A DNA stretch of 17,335 bases. Origin: DASUZB01 sp036377075 (lineage in GTDB: Bacteria > Actinomycetota > CALGFH01). The stretch's first letter is position 1. Every line of letters starts with the position of its first letter. The stretch spans positions 1-17,335 of the forward strand of contig DASUZB010000167.1 of assembly GCA_036377075.1 (NCBI GenBank). The letters are read 5' to 3'. Shown here piece by piece: positions 6,901 to 14,070 of this stretch. The position numbers and the translations under genes are program-made. Below the pieces are notes generated by a model, which was not told where the DNA came from, searched no databases, and saw nothing but the letters and a program-made list of their open reading frames with translations.

Positions 6901-8208
6901 GCGCCTGGCGATCGCCTCGCAGAGCGCCTGCCCGCCCTGGTCGGCGACGATGCCGCCGAGGCGGCGGCCGTGCGGCCCTGCCTCCTGGACGTCGAGGCGG
7001 CCACCTGGCGAGACGCGCAGGCGGGCGCCCAGCTCGGCGGGCTCGTCCTCGCACCCTTCGGCGAGGCAGAGGACGGTCGCGCCGAGCTGCGCGGCGCCGG
7101 CGAGCAGCTCGCGCACGGCGGGCCGGCGGGCGAGGTCGCCCCGCCGCGAGAAGCCGTCGAGCACCACCACCAGGTGCGGGCCGGCCACCCCAGCGAGGCT
7201 GTGGGGCCGGGGCTTGCCCAGGCGCTGGGCCGGCTGCCCGCCCGGGTTCGCGTCCGGTGGCTCGCGGCCCCCTGCTCCCATCCAGGCCGGCCCGGCCCGC
7301 CTGGCGAGCCGCTCCAGCCTGGGCCGGAGCTCGGCGTCCAGTAGGGCGTCCAGGCGGGCGGGTTCCGACGTGAGCAGGCAGGCGCGCGCCGGCGGCTCCC
7401 GGGCGGCCGGGCGCGCGTGCGGCAGCCACTTGAGCCACTCCCATTCCGCCGCCCGGCCAGGGGGCGCGTAGCACAGGATGCGCAGGTCGTCCGGGGCATG
7501 GAGCACCGCGAGGTGGCACAGCAGCGCCCTGACCAGCGCGCCGGTGCGGTCCGGCTGGCCGCCGACGGCGACCACGCCGAGCCCGCGCAGGTCGACGGCG
7601 ACCGGCATGCCCGCCAGCGTGCGGGCGCCCGCCACCAGCGCCTCGGCCGCGGCGAACAGCTCGGGGTCGTGGTCGGCGAGCGGGCCGCCGGACTCGAGCC
7701 GGACCGGGCAGGCGAGCGGCACCGGTCCGCGTCCGAGGCGGGCGCGGATGAAGTCGCCGTCGCCCGGGCGCCGCTCCCACAGGCGCGCCGGCCGGCCGGC
7801 GAGGGCGAGCAGGCGCTCCGGCTCCGGCAGGAGGAACCCGGCCGCCTCGCGCTGCACGGTCGCCACCTCATCCAGGCGGGCGCGGACGGCGTCCAGGTGG
7901 GCGCGGTAGCGGGCGCCGGTGCGGCGCCTGGCCCGCAGCTCGCCACGGCGCAGCCAGAGTCCGGCGGCGGCGGAGGCGAGCACCGTGCCCGCCACCAGCG
8001 CCACGGCAAGGAACGAACGGCGCCCGGGGAGGAGCAGCAGGAGGCCGACCGAGCCGGCGCTGCCGGCCAGCGGGAGAAGCTGGGACAACCAGCCGGTGCC
8101 CGGCGTCGCCGGCTGGGCCGGCGGGGTGGCCACCACCACCTCGTCGACGGGAGGCGGCCGTGGATAGGCCCTGGCCGGGCGGTAGAAGGTGAAGGTCTGC
8201 GGCGGCAC
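3937..8208 (-). CDS. eccC: EccC-like (FtsK/SpoIIIE family) type VII secretion ATPase with three P-loop modules
   Basis: EccC-type proteins are membrane-anchored motors that recruit WXG100 substrates to type VII secretion systems. In this 1423-aa protein an N-terminal FYRPARAYP segment resembles the EccC start, two hydrophobic helices lie at about 40-60 and 65-86, and a region of about 400 residues leads to the motor. Module 1: Walker A GATGAGKS (517-524), LVDFKGGAAF (547-556), Walker B LLVVVDEF (625-632). Module 2: Walker A GAPRSGKS (889-896), Walker B LVVDNW (1022-1027). Module 3: Walker A GDGGCGKT (1194-1201), Walker B VLLVDDYD (1287-1294). The three-module layout fits EccC/EssC better than DNA translocase FtsK, and no FtsK gamma domain is seen. 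The GTG start at 8208 has a weak ribosome binding site but a TAGCGT nearby (see that entry). Residues 988-1011 come from an inserted repeat. No esx, eccB, eccD-channel or eccE gene is adjacent. The symbol is used by family resemblance. Confidence 0.88.
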   Translation of the reverse strand: MPPQTFTFYRPARAYPRPPPVDEVVVATPPAQPATPGTGWLSQLLPLAGSAGSVGLLLLLPGRRSFLAVALVAGTVLASAAAGLWLRRGELRARRRTGARYRAHLDAVRARLDEVATVQREAAGFLLPEPERLLALAGRPARLWERRPGDGDFIRARLGRGPVPLACPVRLESGGPLADHDPELFAAAEALVAGARTLAGMPVAVDLRGLGVVAVGGQPDRTGALVRALLCHLAVLHAPDDLRILCYAPPGRAAEWEWLKWLPHARPAAREPPARACLLTSEPARLDALLDAELRPRLERLARRAGPAWMGAGGREPPDANPGGQPAQRLGKPRPHSLAGVAGPHLVVVLDGFSRRGDLARRPAVRELLAGAAQLGATVLCLAEGCEDEPAELGARLRVSPGGRLDVQEAGPHGRRLGGIVADQGGQALCEAIARRLAPLRLESRGGRATPPDEVRLLDLLGDGRVDLADAGVGWRPRPHPELLRVPLGAGAGGEPLVLDLKEAADGGMGPHGLVVGATGAGKSELLRSLVLGLALTHPPELLSFVLVDFKGGAAFAALARLPHCAGLVTNLQDEPTMVERVRAALQGELQRRQRLLRQAGDLDGIRHYQARRAAGAALPALPYLLVVVDEFGELLASHPDFLDLFVAVGRVGRSLGVQLVLASQRLDEGRVRGLEGHLRYRICLRTFTAAESLAVLGTADAYHLPASPGLAWLKVDSTAYHRFRAALVGAPPRRPEPGAPAIVPFDPLGAAARRPARVAGARHPPGPDGGGRAAELVQEGGAGTVVVAAPGAGGGDAPTGPASDMEAAVAALAAEGARTGRGVHQVWLPPLPAVVTLDQVLGGVGPATPGAAGWLRVPVGVLDRPLAQAQEPLLLDFSAAAGHLAVVGAPRSGKSTLLCTLIAGLALSHRPEDVQVYAIDLGGGLLHQLGRLPHLGAVCATGEADRARRLVRELRGLVAEREAEFRRDGLDGIAAWHRHRAGVGGSGGLKSEAGAQEVGGHAQPSGSPPVDRASGYGEVFLVVDNWARLRRLGDDLEAGIGELVAGGLHYGVHVVVTANRWADLRLAMRDDVGGRLELRLNDPVESEVGSAAAAALPALPGRGLTAAGLQFQAALPRVAATTGLDAAGALTAAAVAGRPAPPLRLLPTLVRPDELPRPAPGQPPGVPFALDEQRLAPVWLDLFGRWPHFLVLGDGGCGKTGLLRLLARGLSERYPPDQVELLLVDYRRSLADLADGPRVAGYACDGGLAADLVGRLGALLAERLSAATPASGRLAAGHRRAGPHQVLLVDDYDLTLGLAGSPLAPLADMLGRGRELGFHLVLARPVSGTARTSFEPLFQRVRELGTAGLVLRGDPQEGPVLGGRRAGPQPPGRGHLVRPGEEDVLVQVAWAPPPGGADDPLPAAARVRGSRRRLPAPRLDHR
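5177..5246 (+). repeat. 70-base dispersed repeat, copy A, inside the EccC-like gene
   Basis: This stretch matches 12818..12887 on the other strand over 70 bases without gaps. The first 22 bases (5177..5198) are identical, the middle 18 (5199..5216) are largely different, and the last 30 (5217..5246) differ at two positions. Its ends form an inverted repeat, ggggggct (5180..5187) with agcccccc (5240..5247). It is antisense to the host gene and is translated as EccC residues 988-1011, within a Gly/Ser/Pro-rich loop between Walker A and Walker B of the second ATPase module. Conserved ends around a variable centre suggest a small palindromic or mobile element. Confidence 0.75.
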
Positions 8209-8214
8209 CGGCGC

Positions 8215-8220
8215 ACGCTA
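8215..8220 (-). promoter_or_regulatory. Possible -10 element for a leaderless eccC transcript
   Basis: On the minus strand TAGCGT sits six bases before the GTG start at 8208 and matches the actinobacterial TAnnnT -10 pattern. Transcription from it would begin at or next to the start codon. The usual purine-rich ribosome binding site is poor here (only AGGCGG about 11-12 bases upstream), which fits leaderless translation. No good -35 is seen, so this is tentative. The remainder of the 65-base spacer after the acetyltransferase gene shows nothing else. Confidence 0.3.
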
Positions 8221-8273
8221 CCGCCTGGGCATGCGCCGACCACCCCGCCGCGGCGCACCTGTGGACGACCCTT

Positions 8274-9164
8274 CTACGGCAGCATCACCGTCTGGAAGTC
8301 GAAGGGCAGGCGGCGGAAGCCGAGGCGCTCGTAGAGCGCCACCGCCGGGCGGTTGAAGTCGTTCACGTACAGGGACAGCGTGGGGTGGCGCTCGAAGGCG
8401 AGCGCGCAGCAGGCCGCCATGGCCCGCGTGCCCACGCCGCGGCCGCGTAGCTCGGGCGGGACGTAGACGCCCTGGATCTGGGCGCCGTGGTCGCTGGCGC
8501 AGCCCACGTCCATCTTGAACACCAGGTCGCCGCCGTGCTCGTAGACGTAGGTCCAGCCGCGGTCGGTCAGCACCCTGACGCGGCGGCGGTAGCCGCTGGG
8601 GTCGCGCGCCAGCGGGTCCTCGCCCATCTCCTCCAGGTACATGGCGGCCGACAGCCGCAGCACCCGCTCCTCGTCGCCGCGGCGGGCCAGCCGCGCCCGC
8701 CCTGCCCGGCCGAGGCGGGGTACCCCGACCAGGTCGTCCGGCGTGAGGGCGTAGACGAACTGCCGCTCGCGGACCTCCCGTGGCGCCGGGTAGGAGCTGG
8801 CAACCAGGTTCCAGAGGCGCTCGGTGGAGCGCCGCTCCCCCACCAGCATCCGGGTCGGCCCCGGACCGGACGCGAGCGACGCGAACTGGTCGCAGACCTC
8901 CAGCTCGTCGACGGCCGGGACGAGGTTCGGGCCCAGGTGGAGCACGCCCCGTAGCCGCTCGCTCCGGTCGAACGCGCCCCACAGCGGGCTCCAGCCGACC
9001 GGGCCGAGCACGCCGTCGCTGACGATGCGGCTGGCGATGAACAGGTCCCGTACCGGCTCGTGGGCGAGGAAGTCGAGCGCGGCGCGGGTGTCGCCGCGGC
9101 CGAGGGCGCGCACCTCGAACGCGGCCGACCAGGCCGCCTCGCGCCTCGACCACGCCGATCGCAT
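8274..9164 (-). CDS. GNAT-family N-acetyltransferase with N-terminal DUF4081-like domain
   Basis: This 296-aa protein is a probable acetyl-CoA-dependent acyltransferase of unknown substrate. The N-terminal part (about 16-125, FEVRALGRGDTRAALDFLAHEPVRDLFIASRI) resembles the DUF4081 domain found before GNAT domains in actinobacteria. The GNAT domain (about 130-296) carries the acetyl-CoA motif VPPELRGRGVGTRAM (235-249) and the typical end LYVNDFNRPAVALYERLGF (265-283). The ATG at 9164 follows a GGGGGAG stretch; the gene begins 36 bases after ispG. In Mycobacterium tuberculosis a GNAT protein (Rv2867c) lies in the same position after gcpE/ispG, Rip1 and dxr, so the arrangement is conserved across the phylum. 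It is not obviously part of the type VII-like unit downstream, although it could be co-transcribed. Confidence 0.88.
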   Translation of the reverse strand: MRSAWSRREAAWSAAFEVRALGRGDTRAALDFLAHEPVRDLFIASRIVSDGVLGPVGWSPLWGAFDRSERLRGVLHLGPNLVPAVDELEVCDQFASLASGPGPTRMLVGERRSTERLWNLVASSYPAPREVRERQFVYALTPDDLVGVPRLGRAGRARLARRGDEERVLRLSAAMYLEEMGEDPLARDPSGYRRRVRVLTDRGWTYVYEHGGDLVFKMDVGCASDHGAQIQGVYVPPELRGRGVGTRAMAACCALAFERHPTLSLYVNDFNRPAVALYERLGFRRLPFDFQTVMLP

Positions 9165-9200
9165 CGCCCCCGCTCCCCCTTTCCGTCCCGGGGACTACCG

Positions 9201-10346
9201 CTACGGCCGGACGACCACCGGCTGGCCGGGGCCGGCCCCATCCGCCCGCAGCTCGTCCGCGAGCATCTTCGCCTCGTGGAGCAGGGCGTCGACGATCTCC
9301 TCCTCCGGCACGGTGCGGATCACCTGGCCGCGGCGGAAGATCTGCCCCTTGCCCTTGCCCGAGGCCACCCCGACGTCCGCCTCGCGGGCCTCGCCCGGCC
9401 CGTTGACGATGCAGCCCATGACCGCCACCCGCATCGGCGCGTCGATCTCCGCCATGCGCTCCTCGACGGCGTTGGCCAGGGAGAACACGTCGACCTCCGC
9501 GCGCCCGCACGAGGGGCAGGCGACCAGGTCGAGCTTCTTGGGGCGCAGCCCGAGGGCGCCGAGGATGGCGTTGCCCGCCTTGACCTCCTCGATCGGCGGG
9601 GCGGTGAGCGAGACCCTGATGGTGTCGCCGATGCCCTCGGCGAGCAGGGCGCCGATGCCCACCGCGGACTTGACGATCCCGTCGCGCGGCGTGCCGGCCT
9701 CGGTCACGCCCAGGTGCAGCGGGTAGTCGCAGCGCGCGGCGAGCAGCCGGTAGGCGGCGATCATCACCGCGGGGTTCTGGTGCTTGACGGAGATCTTCAC
9801 GTCGCCGAAGCCGACCGACTCGAGGATGCCGACCTCGAACATGGCCGACTCGACCAGCGCCTCCGCGGTGGGGCCGCCGTGCTTGGCGAGGATCTCCTTC
9901 TGCAGCGAGCCGGCGTTGACGCCGACCCGGATGGGCACGCCGCGGACGGCCGCCTCCTGGGCGATCAGCTTGACCTTGTCGTGCTTCTTGATATTGCCGG
10001 GATTGATGCGAACCCCCGCACACCCGGCCTCGAGCGCGGCCATCGCGTACTTCCACTGGAAGTGGATGTCGGCCACCACCGGGATGGTGGACTTGGCGGC
10101 GATCGCGGGCAGGGCGGCGGCGTCGTCGGTGTCCGGTACCGCCACCCGCACGATGTCGCAGCCGGTCGTCGCCAGCTCGGCGATCTGCTGCAGGGTGCCG
10201 TTGACGTCGGCGGTCTTGGTGATGGTCATCGACTGCACGCTGATCGGTGCGCCGCCGCCGACGGGGACCTTGCCGACGTTGATCCGGCGCGAGCGACGCC
10301 GGCCCGTCCCGGCGGCAAGGTCGGTCAGCTCGAGCGGGAAGGCCAC
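9201..10346 (-). CDS. ispG: 4-hydroxy-3-methylbut-2-enyl diphosphate synthase IspG
   Basis: IspG (GcpE) reductively opens methylerythritol cyclodiphosphate to HMBPP in the MEP isoprenoid pathway, using a 4Fe-4S cluster. The 381-aa product shows the TIM-barrel part (INVGKVPVGGGAPISVQSMT at 22-41, VADIHF at 91-96, GVRINPGN at 111-118) and the cluster-binding C-terminal part with Cys277, Cys280 (ACPSCGR) and Cys312, and Glu319 in GCIVNGPGE. All three cysteine ligands are present, and the length is normal for the two-domain bacterial form. The GTG at 10346 follows AAAGGAG. It lies 19 bases after rseP and in the same run as dxr, so two MEP enzymes share one transcription unit. Confidence 0.97.
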   Translation of the reverse strand: MAFPLELTDLAAGTGRRRSRRINVGKVPVGGGAPISVQSMTITKTADVNGTLQQIAELATTGCDIVRVAVPDTDDAAALPAIAAKSTIPVVADIHFQWKYAMAALEAGCAGVRINPGNIKKHDKVKLIAQEAAVRGVPIRVGVNAGSLQKEILAKHGGPTAEALVESAMFEVGILESVGFGDVKISVKHQNPAVMIAAYRLLAARCDYPLHLGVTEAGTPRDGIVKSAVGIGALLAEGIGDTIRVSLTAPPIEEVKAGNAILGALGLRPKKLDLVACPSCGRAEVDVFSLANAVEERMAEIDAPMRVAVMGCIVNGPGEAREADVGVASGKGKGQIFRRGQVIRTVPEEEIVDALLHEAKMLADELRADGAGPGQPVVVRP

Positions 10347-10365
10347 GGAAGGCAGCTCCTTTGCG

Positions 10366-11637
10366 TCACTTGAAGGGGTTGGCGATCGGGTTGGTGATGT
10401 CCAGCCAGACCAGCCCGACCGTGAGCATCAGCAGCAGGCCGACGATGACCGCCGCGATCGGGGCGACCTTGCGCAGGTCGACCATGCGGCCGGTCAGCTT
10501 CTCCCAGGCCACGAAGCCGAGGTAGCCGCCGTCCATCGGCGGGATCGGCAGCAGGTTGAACAGGCCGACGAAGACGTTGAACTGGATCAGCAGGAGCAGG
10601 AAGGCGACCCACTCGTTGGCCGCGACCGCCTCGCCGGCGAAGCGGGCGATGCCGATGATCCCGACCGGGCCGCCGCTGGTGTCCCCGCCGCCGCCCCCGC
10701 CGGAGGGGGCGGCGCCGGACGGCGGCCTCAGCCGGTCGGAGAGCCCCGGGATGATCTGGCTGAGGCCCTTGACCGAGCCGGTGGTCGCCGCCCAGAAGAG
10801 CCGTCCGGTCTCGCCGGCGCCCTCGACCGGCCCGAAGCGGCGCTTCTCGAGCGTGCCCCGGACGCCGAGGAAACCGCGGACCTGGCCGCCGTCGCGCACC
10901 GGCACGGGCACGAGGCTGGTCTGGTGGCGCTGGCCGTCGCGCACGTAGACCAGCCGCACCGAGTGGCCGGCGGTGCCCGCGAAGGCGCCGCGCAGCGCCT
11001 CGAAGTCGTCGACCGCGTGCCCGTCGACCTCGACGATGCGGTCGCCGGCGCGCAGGCCCGCCGCCGCCGCGGGGGCCTTGCTGCCGTTCGGGGCGGTCGC
11101 CACCACCTCGCCGATCCGGTTGGTGTTGACCTGCAGGCCGATCGCGACCAGCAGGGCGTAGATCAGCACCAGGGCGACCACGAAGTGGGTGATCGAGCCG
11201 GCGGCGAGGACGATCGCCCGCTGCCAGGCCGGCTTGGAGTAGAACATCCGCTCGACGCCAGCAGGCTGCAGCGCGCCAGCCCCCGGGGTCGGGTCGGGGG
11301 CGGGCTTCTCCGGTTGCGGCCGCTCGGCGGTGGCGGTTCCAGCTGGCTGCGGCGCGTTCGCCCCGCGGCGCGGCCGCCGTTCCACCTCGAGGAAGCTGCC
11401 CTCGCCCTCGTGCGGGCTCATCCCGGCGATCTTGCAGAAGCCACCGAGCGGCAGCGCCTTGATGCCGTACTCGGTCTCGCCGCGGGTGGTCGACCACAGG
11501 GTGCGGCCGAAGCCGATGAAGAAGCGCTCGACCTTCATGCCGAACAGCTTGGCGGTGGCGAAGTGGCCACCCTCGTGGAACAGGATGGCCAGCATCAAGG
11601 CCAAGACGAACAGCAGAATGCCGAGCACGTTATCCAT
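10366..11637 (-). CDS. rseP: RseP/Rip1-type site-2 zinc metalloprotease
   Basis: This membrane protease cuts transmembrane anti-sigma factors and other membrane substrates within the bilayer. The 423-aa product begins with a hydrophobic helix carrying the zinc motif HEGGH (21-25). It continues with a cytoplasmic ALPLGGF loop, a Pro/Ala-rich disordered stretch (about 88-128), a second membrane helix (about 147-168), a PDZ domain (about 170-250, with GLRAGDRIVEVDG), a Gly-rich loop (307-323), and NLLPIPPMDGG (361-371), which supplies the third zinc ligand Asp. A last helix lies at about 392-412. I chose the ATG at 11637, preceded by GGGAGAG, over an in-frame ATG at 11664 that adds nine hydrophilic residues and lacks a binding site. 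It overlaps the end of dxr by eight bases. The dxr-rseP-ispG order is standard in actinobacteria. Confidence 0.95.
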   Translation of the reverse strand: MDNVLGILLFVLALMLAILFHEGGHFATAKLFGMKVERFFIGFGRTLWSTTRGETEYGIKALPLGGFCKIAGMSPHEGEGSFLEVERRPRRGANAPQPAGTATAERPQPEKPAPDPTPGAGALQPAGVERMFYSKPAWQRAIVLAAGSITHFVVALVLIYALLVAIGLQVNTNRIGEVVATAPNGSKAPAAAAGLRAGDRIVEVDGHAVDDFEALRGAFAGTAGHSVRLVYVRDGQRHQTSLVPVPVRDGGQVRGFLGVRGTLEKRRFGPVEGAGETGRLFWAATTGSVKGLSQIIPGLSDRLRPPSGAAPSGGGGGGDTSGGPVGIIGIARFAGEAVAANEWVAFLLLLIQFNVFVGLFNLLPIPPMDGGYLGFVAWEKLTGRMVDLRKVAPIAAVIVGLLLMLTVGLVWLDITNPIANPFK

Positions 11638-12805
11638 TGGCTCTCCCGGTGACGGACAGGTCATCGACCAGTGTACGGGCCAGCTCGCGGGACCACTGCT
11701 CGGCGGCGAGCACGGCCTCGAGGTCCAGCTCGGGGGGGTGCTCGTGGGCGTCGAGGACGCGGGTGACGACCTCGGCGATGCCGGGGAACGGCAGGCGCCC
11801 GGCCACGAACGCGCCCACCGCCTCCTCGTTGGCCGCGTTCAGCACCGCCGGCGCGGTACCGCCGGCGCGGCCCGCCGCCACCGCCAGGTCGAGCAGCGGG
11901 AAGGTGGCCCGGTCGACCGGGGCGAACTCCAGGGTGAGGGCGCGCGACCAGTCGAGCCGGGCGACCGGCACCTCCGACCGCTCCGGCCAGCCGAGCGCGA
12001 GCCCGATCGGCAGGCGCATGTCGGGCAGGGAGAGCTGCGCGATGGTGGCGCCGTCGCGGAACTCCACCATGGCGTGCACCAGGCTCTGCGGGTGGACGAC
12101 CACCTCGATGCGGTCGAAGGGCAGGCCGAACAGCAGGTGCGCCTCGATCACCTCGAGGCCCTTGTTCATCAGCGTGGCCGAGTTGATGGTGATGACCGGT
12201 CCCATGTCCCAGGTCGGGTGGGCCAGCGCCTCCTCGGGCGTGACGCCGGCCAGCTCTTCCGGCCGGCGGCCGCGGAACGGCCCGCCCGAGGCGGTGACGA
12301 CCAGCCGGGCCACCTCCTCGGCGCGGCCGCCGCGCAGGCACTGGGCGAGGCCGGAGTGCTCGGAGTCGACCGGGACGATCTGGCCGGGACGCGCCAGCCG
12401 GGTGACCAGCTCTCCCCCGACGATCAGGCTCTCCTTGTTGGCCAGGGCGAGGCGCCGGCCCGCCGCCAGGGCGCGCAACGTGGGGGCCAGCCCCACCGAC
12501 CCGGTGATGCCGTTCAGCACGACCTCGGCGCCCTCGGCGGCGGCCAGCTCGGCGACCGCCTCGGGGCCGACCTCGAGGCGGCAGCCGGCCGGCAGCTCGC
12601 GGGCGAGGGCCGCCGCCTCGGCGGCCTCGACCAGGGCCACCGCCGGCGGGCGGAACTCCCGCGCCTGGGCGGCCAGCTTCCCGGCGGAGCGCCGGGCGGC
12701 GAGGGCGACCACCCGGAAGCGGCTCCCCGCCGCGCGCACCACCTCCAGCGCCTGCACCCCGATGGAGCCGGTCGACCCGAGCACGGCGACGCCGGCCCCG
12801 CTCAT
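11630..12805 (-). CDS. dxr: 1-deoxy-D-xylulose 5-phosphate reductoisomerase
   Basis: Dxr (IspC) converts 1-deoxy-D-xylulose 5-phosphate to 2-C-methyl-D-erythritol 4-phosphate with NADPH, the committed step of the MEP pathway and the target of fosmidomycin. The 391-aa protein has the NADPH-binding GSTGSIG (10-16), LANKESLIVGG (121-131), the metal-binding VDSEH (146-150; Asp147 and Glu149), the TASGGPFR substrate loop (171-178), and MNKGLEVIEAH (213-223, Glu218). All expected active-site residues are in place. The ATG at 12805 overlaps the rlmN stop as ATGA, and its ribosome binding region AGGGCGG abuts the edge of repeat copy B. The TAA lies inside the start of rseP. Confidence 0.97.
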   Translation of the reverse strand: MSGAGVAVLGSTGSIGVQALEVVRAAGSRFRVVALAARRSAGKLAAQAREFRPPAVALVEAAEAAALARELPAGCRLEVGPEAVAELAAAEGAEVVLNGITGSVGLAPTLRALAAGRRLALANKESLIVGGELVTRLARPGQIVPVDSEHSGLAQCLRGGRAEEVARLVVTASGGPFRGRRPEELAGVTPEEALAHPTWDMGPVITINSATLMNKGLEVIEAHLLFGLPFDRIEVVVHPQSLVHAMVEFRDGATIAQLSLPDMRLPIGLALGWPERSEVPVARLDWSRALTLEFAPVDRATFPLLDLAVAAGRAGGTAPAVLNAANEEAVGAFVAGRLPFPGIAEVVTRVLDAHEHPPELDLEAVLAAEQWSRELARTLVDDLSVTGRANG

Positions 12806-14070
12806 GCCGGCCGCCCTGGGGGCTCAGGAGCGAGGCCGGAACCCAGGTCGCCGGTACCTGCCTGGAGCCGAGCGGTAGCCCCCCGGTCTACGAACGCGCC
12901 GGCGAGCGGCAGCGAGCGGCCGGGACGGCCGCTCGCGGTGCGGAGCTGGCCGCAGGCGGCGTCGATGCCCACCCCGCGGGTGGCGCGGATGCTGACCGGC
13001 ACGCCGGTGGCCGCGACCGCGTCGCGGAAGCGCCGCGTGGCAGTGCGGGAGCTGGGCGCGAAGCCGCTGCCAGGGGTCGGGTTGTAGGGGATCAGGTTGA
13101 CGTGGGCCGCGTGCCCGCCCGAGCCGGGGACGCGCAGCGGCGCGAGCAGGCGGCCGAGGCGCCGGCCCTGCTCCGGGTCGTCGTTGACGCCGCCCATCAG
13201 GGCGTACTCGAACGACACCCGGCGGCGGGTCGCCCGCACGTAGTCCTCGACCGTGCCGAGCAGCTCGGCGACCGGCCAGGTCCGGTTGAGCGGCACCAAC
13301 CGGCTGCGCAGCTCGTCGTCGGCGGCGTGGAGGGAGACCGCGAGGTTGAGGGCGAGCGGCTCGGTGGCGGCGCGGCGGATCCCCGGGACCAGGCCGACGG
13401 TGGAGATCGTCAGGGCCCTGGCCGACAGGCCGAGGCCCTGGTGCAGCCGCCAGGCGGCGCCCCAGGTGGCCGCCGGGTTGGCGAACGGCTCGCCCATGCC
13501 CATGAAGACCACGTTGGTGACGTGGTCGGGCGCGTCCGCGCGCGGGCGCAGGCCGGGCAGCAGCGCCCAGACCCGGGCGACCTGCTCGACCACCTCGCCG
13601 GCGGAGAGGTTGCGGGTGAAGCCGAACTGCCCGGTGGCGCAGAAGGTGCAGCCCATGGCGCAGCCGGCCTGGGTCGAGATGCACACCGTGGCGCGGCCGA
13701 CCGGACCGCCTTCCCAGTCGTCCGGGTCATGGTCCTCCCGGGAGGCGGGCAGCGCCCTGCCCGGCGGCGGGTAGAACATCAGCACCGACTCGACGCTGTC
13801 CCCGCCGGCGAGGCGGAACAGGAACTTGTGGGTCCAGCCGCCGTCGCCGGACTGGTGCCTGGTGAGGCCGAGGCCGCTGCCGGCGAGCCGCTCGGCCAGC
13901 CGGCGGCGGAAGCCGTCGGGCAGGTCGGTCATGGCCAGCGGGTCGAGCACGTGCCGGCGGTCGAGCCAGTGGCCCAGCTGGCGGCTCCGGTAGGCCGGCT
14001 CCCCGGCCTCCTCGACCAGGGCGGCCAACTCCGCCGCGCCCAGGTCGTAGAGGGAGCGCGGCGCGGTCAC
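12802..14070 (-). CDS. rlmN: Dual-specificity 23S rRNA/tRNA adenine-2-methyltransferase RlmN
   Basis: RlmN is a radical-SAM enzyme that methylates C2 of A2503 in 23S rRNA and of A37 in some tRNAs. The 422-aa protein has an N-terminal RNA-binding helical part (about 1-85), the cluster motif CAMGCTFC (Cys137, 141, 144), Cys130 seven residues earlier, the SAM-binding GMGEPFAN (191-198), and the catalytic Cys373 in DAACGQLR. These match the E. coli arrangement of Cys118, 125/129/132 and 355. Two oddities: an extra charged loop of about 25 residues (101-125) just before the first conserved Cys, and a tail of about 45 residues after CGQLR whose last part is repeat copy B. The GTG at 14070 overlaps the cdsA stop as GTGA; the TGA overlaps the dxr ATG. 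Confidence 0.95.
   Translation of the reverse strand: MTAPRSLYDLGAAELAALVEEAGEPAYRSRQLGHWLDRRHVLDPLAMTDLPDGFRRRLAERLAGSGLGLTRHQSGDGGWTHKFLFRLAGGDSVESVLMFYPPPGRALPASREDHDPDDWEGGPVGRATVCISTQAGCAMGCTFCATGQFGFTRNLSAGEVVEQVARVWALLPGLRPRADAPDHVTNVVFMGMGEPFANPAATWGAAWRLHQGLGLSARALTISTVGLVPGIRRAATEPLALNLAVSLHAADDELRSRLVPLNRTWPVAELLGTVEDYVRATRRRVSFEYALMGGVNDDPEQGRRLGRLLAPLRVPGSGGHAAHVNLIPYNPTPGSGFAPSSRTATRRFRDAVAATGVPVSIRATRGVGIDAACGQLRTASGRPGRSLPLAGAFVDRGATARLQAGTGDLGSGLAPEPPGRPA
12818..12887 (-). repeat. 70-base dispersed repeat, copy B, at the 3' end of rlmN
   Basis: Read on the minus strand this copy aligns without gaps to 5177..5246 on the plus strand: 22 identical bases, an 18-base divergent centre, then 30 bases with two differences. 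Terminal gggggct and agccccc are complementary. Here the element is in the sense direction of rlmN and encodes residues 395-418, including RGATARL and LGSGLAPEPPG. Copy A would encode a similar peptide on its plus strand, which is its antisense side relative to eccC. It ends 12 bases before the dxr start. Confidence 0.75.

Noticed and set aside
7200..7290. Pro/Gly-rich stretch in the EccC-like protein (about residues 307-337) that might be a third, decayed copy of the repeat
   Set aside because: Only short fragments look alike and the conserved terminal inverted repeat is missing.
9188..9208. Partial resemblance to the left core of the 70-base repeat (ccggggactaccgct) near the end of ispG
   Set aside because: It needs gaps and several mismatches, the right core does not follow at the expected distance, and short matches of this kind are likely by chance in such GC-rich sequence.
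11638..11664. Upstream in-frame ATG for rseP giving nine more residues
   Set aside because: The extra MTCPSPGEP is hydrophilic, the upstream ATG has no good ribosome binding site, and the downstream ATG has GGGAGAG and directly starts the first membrane helix.
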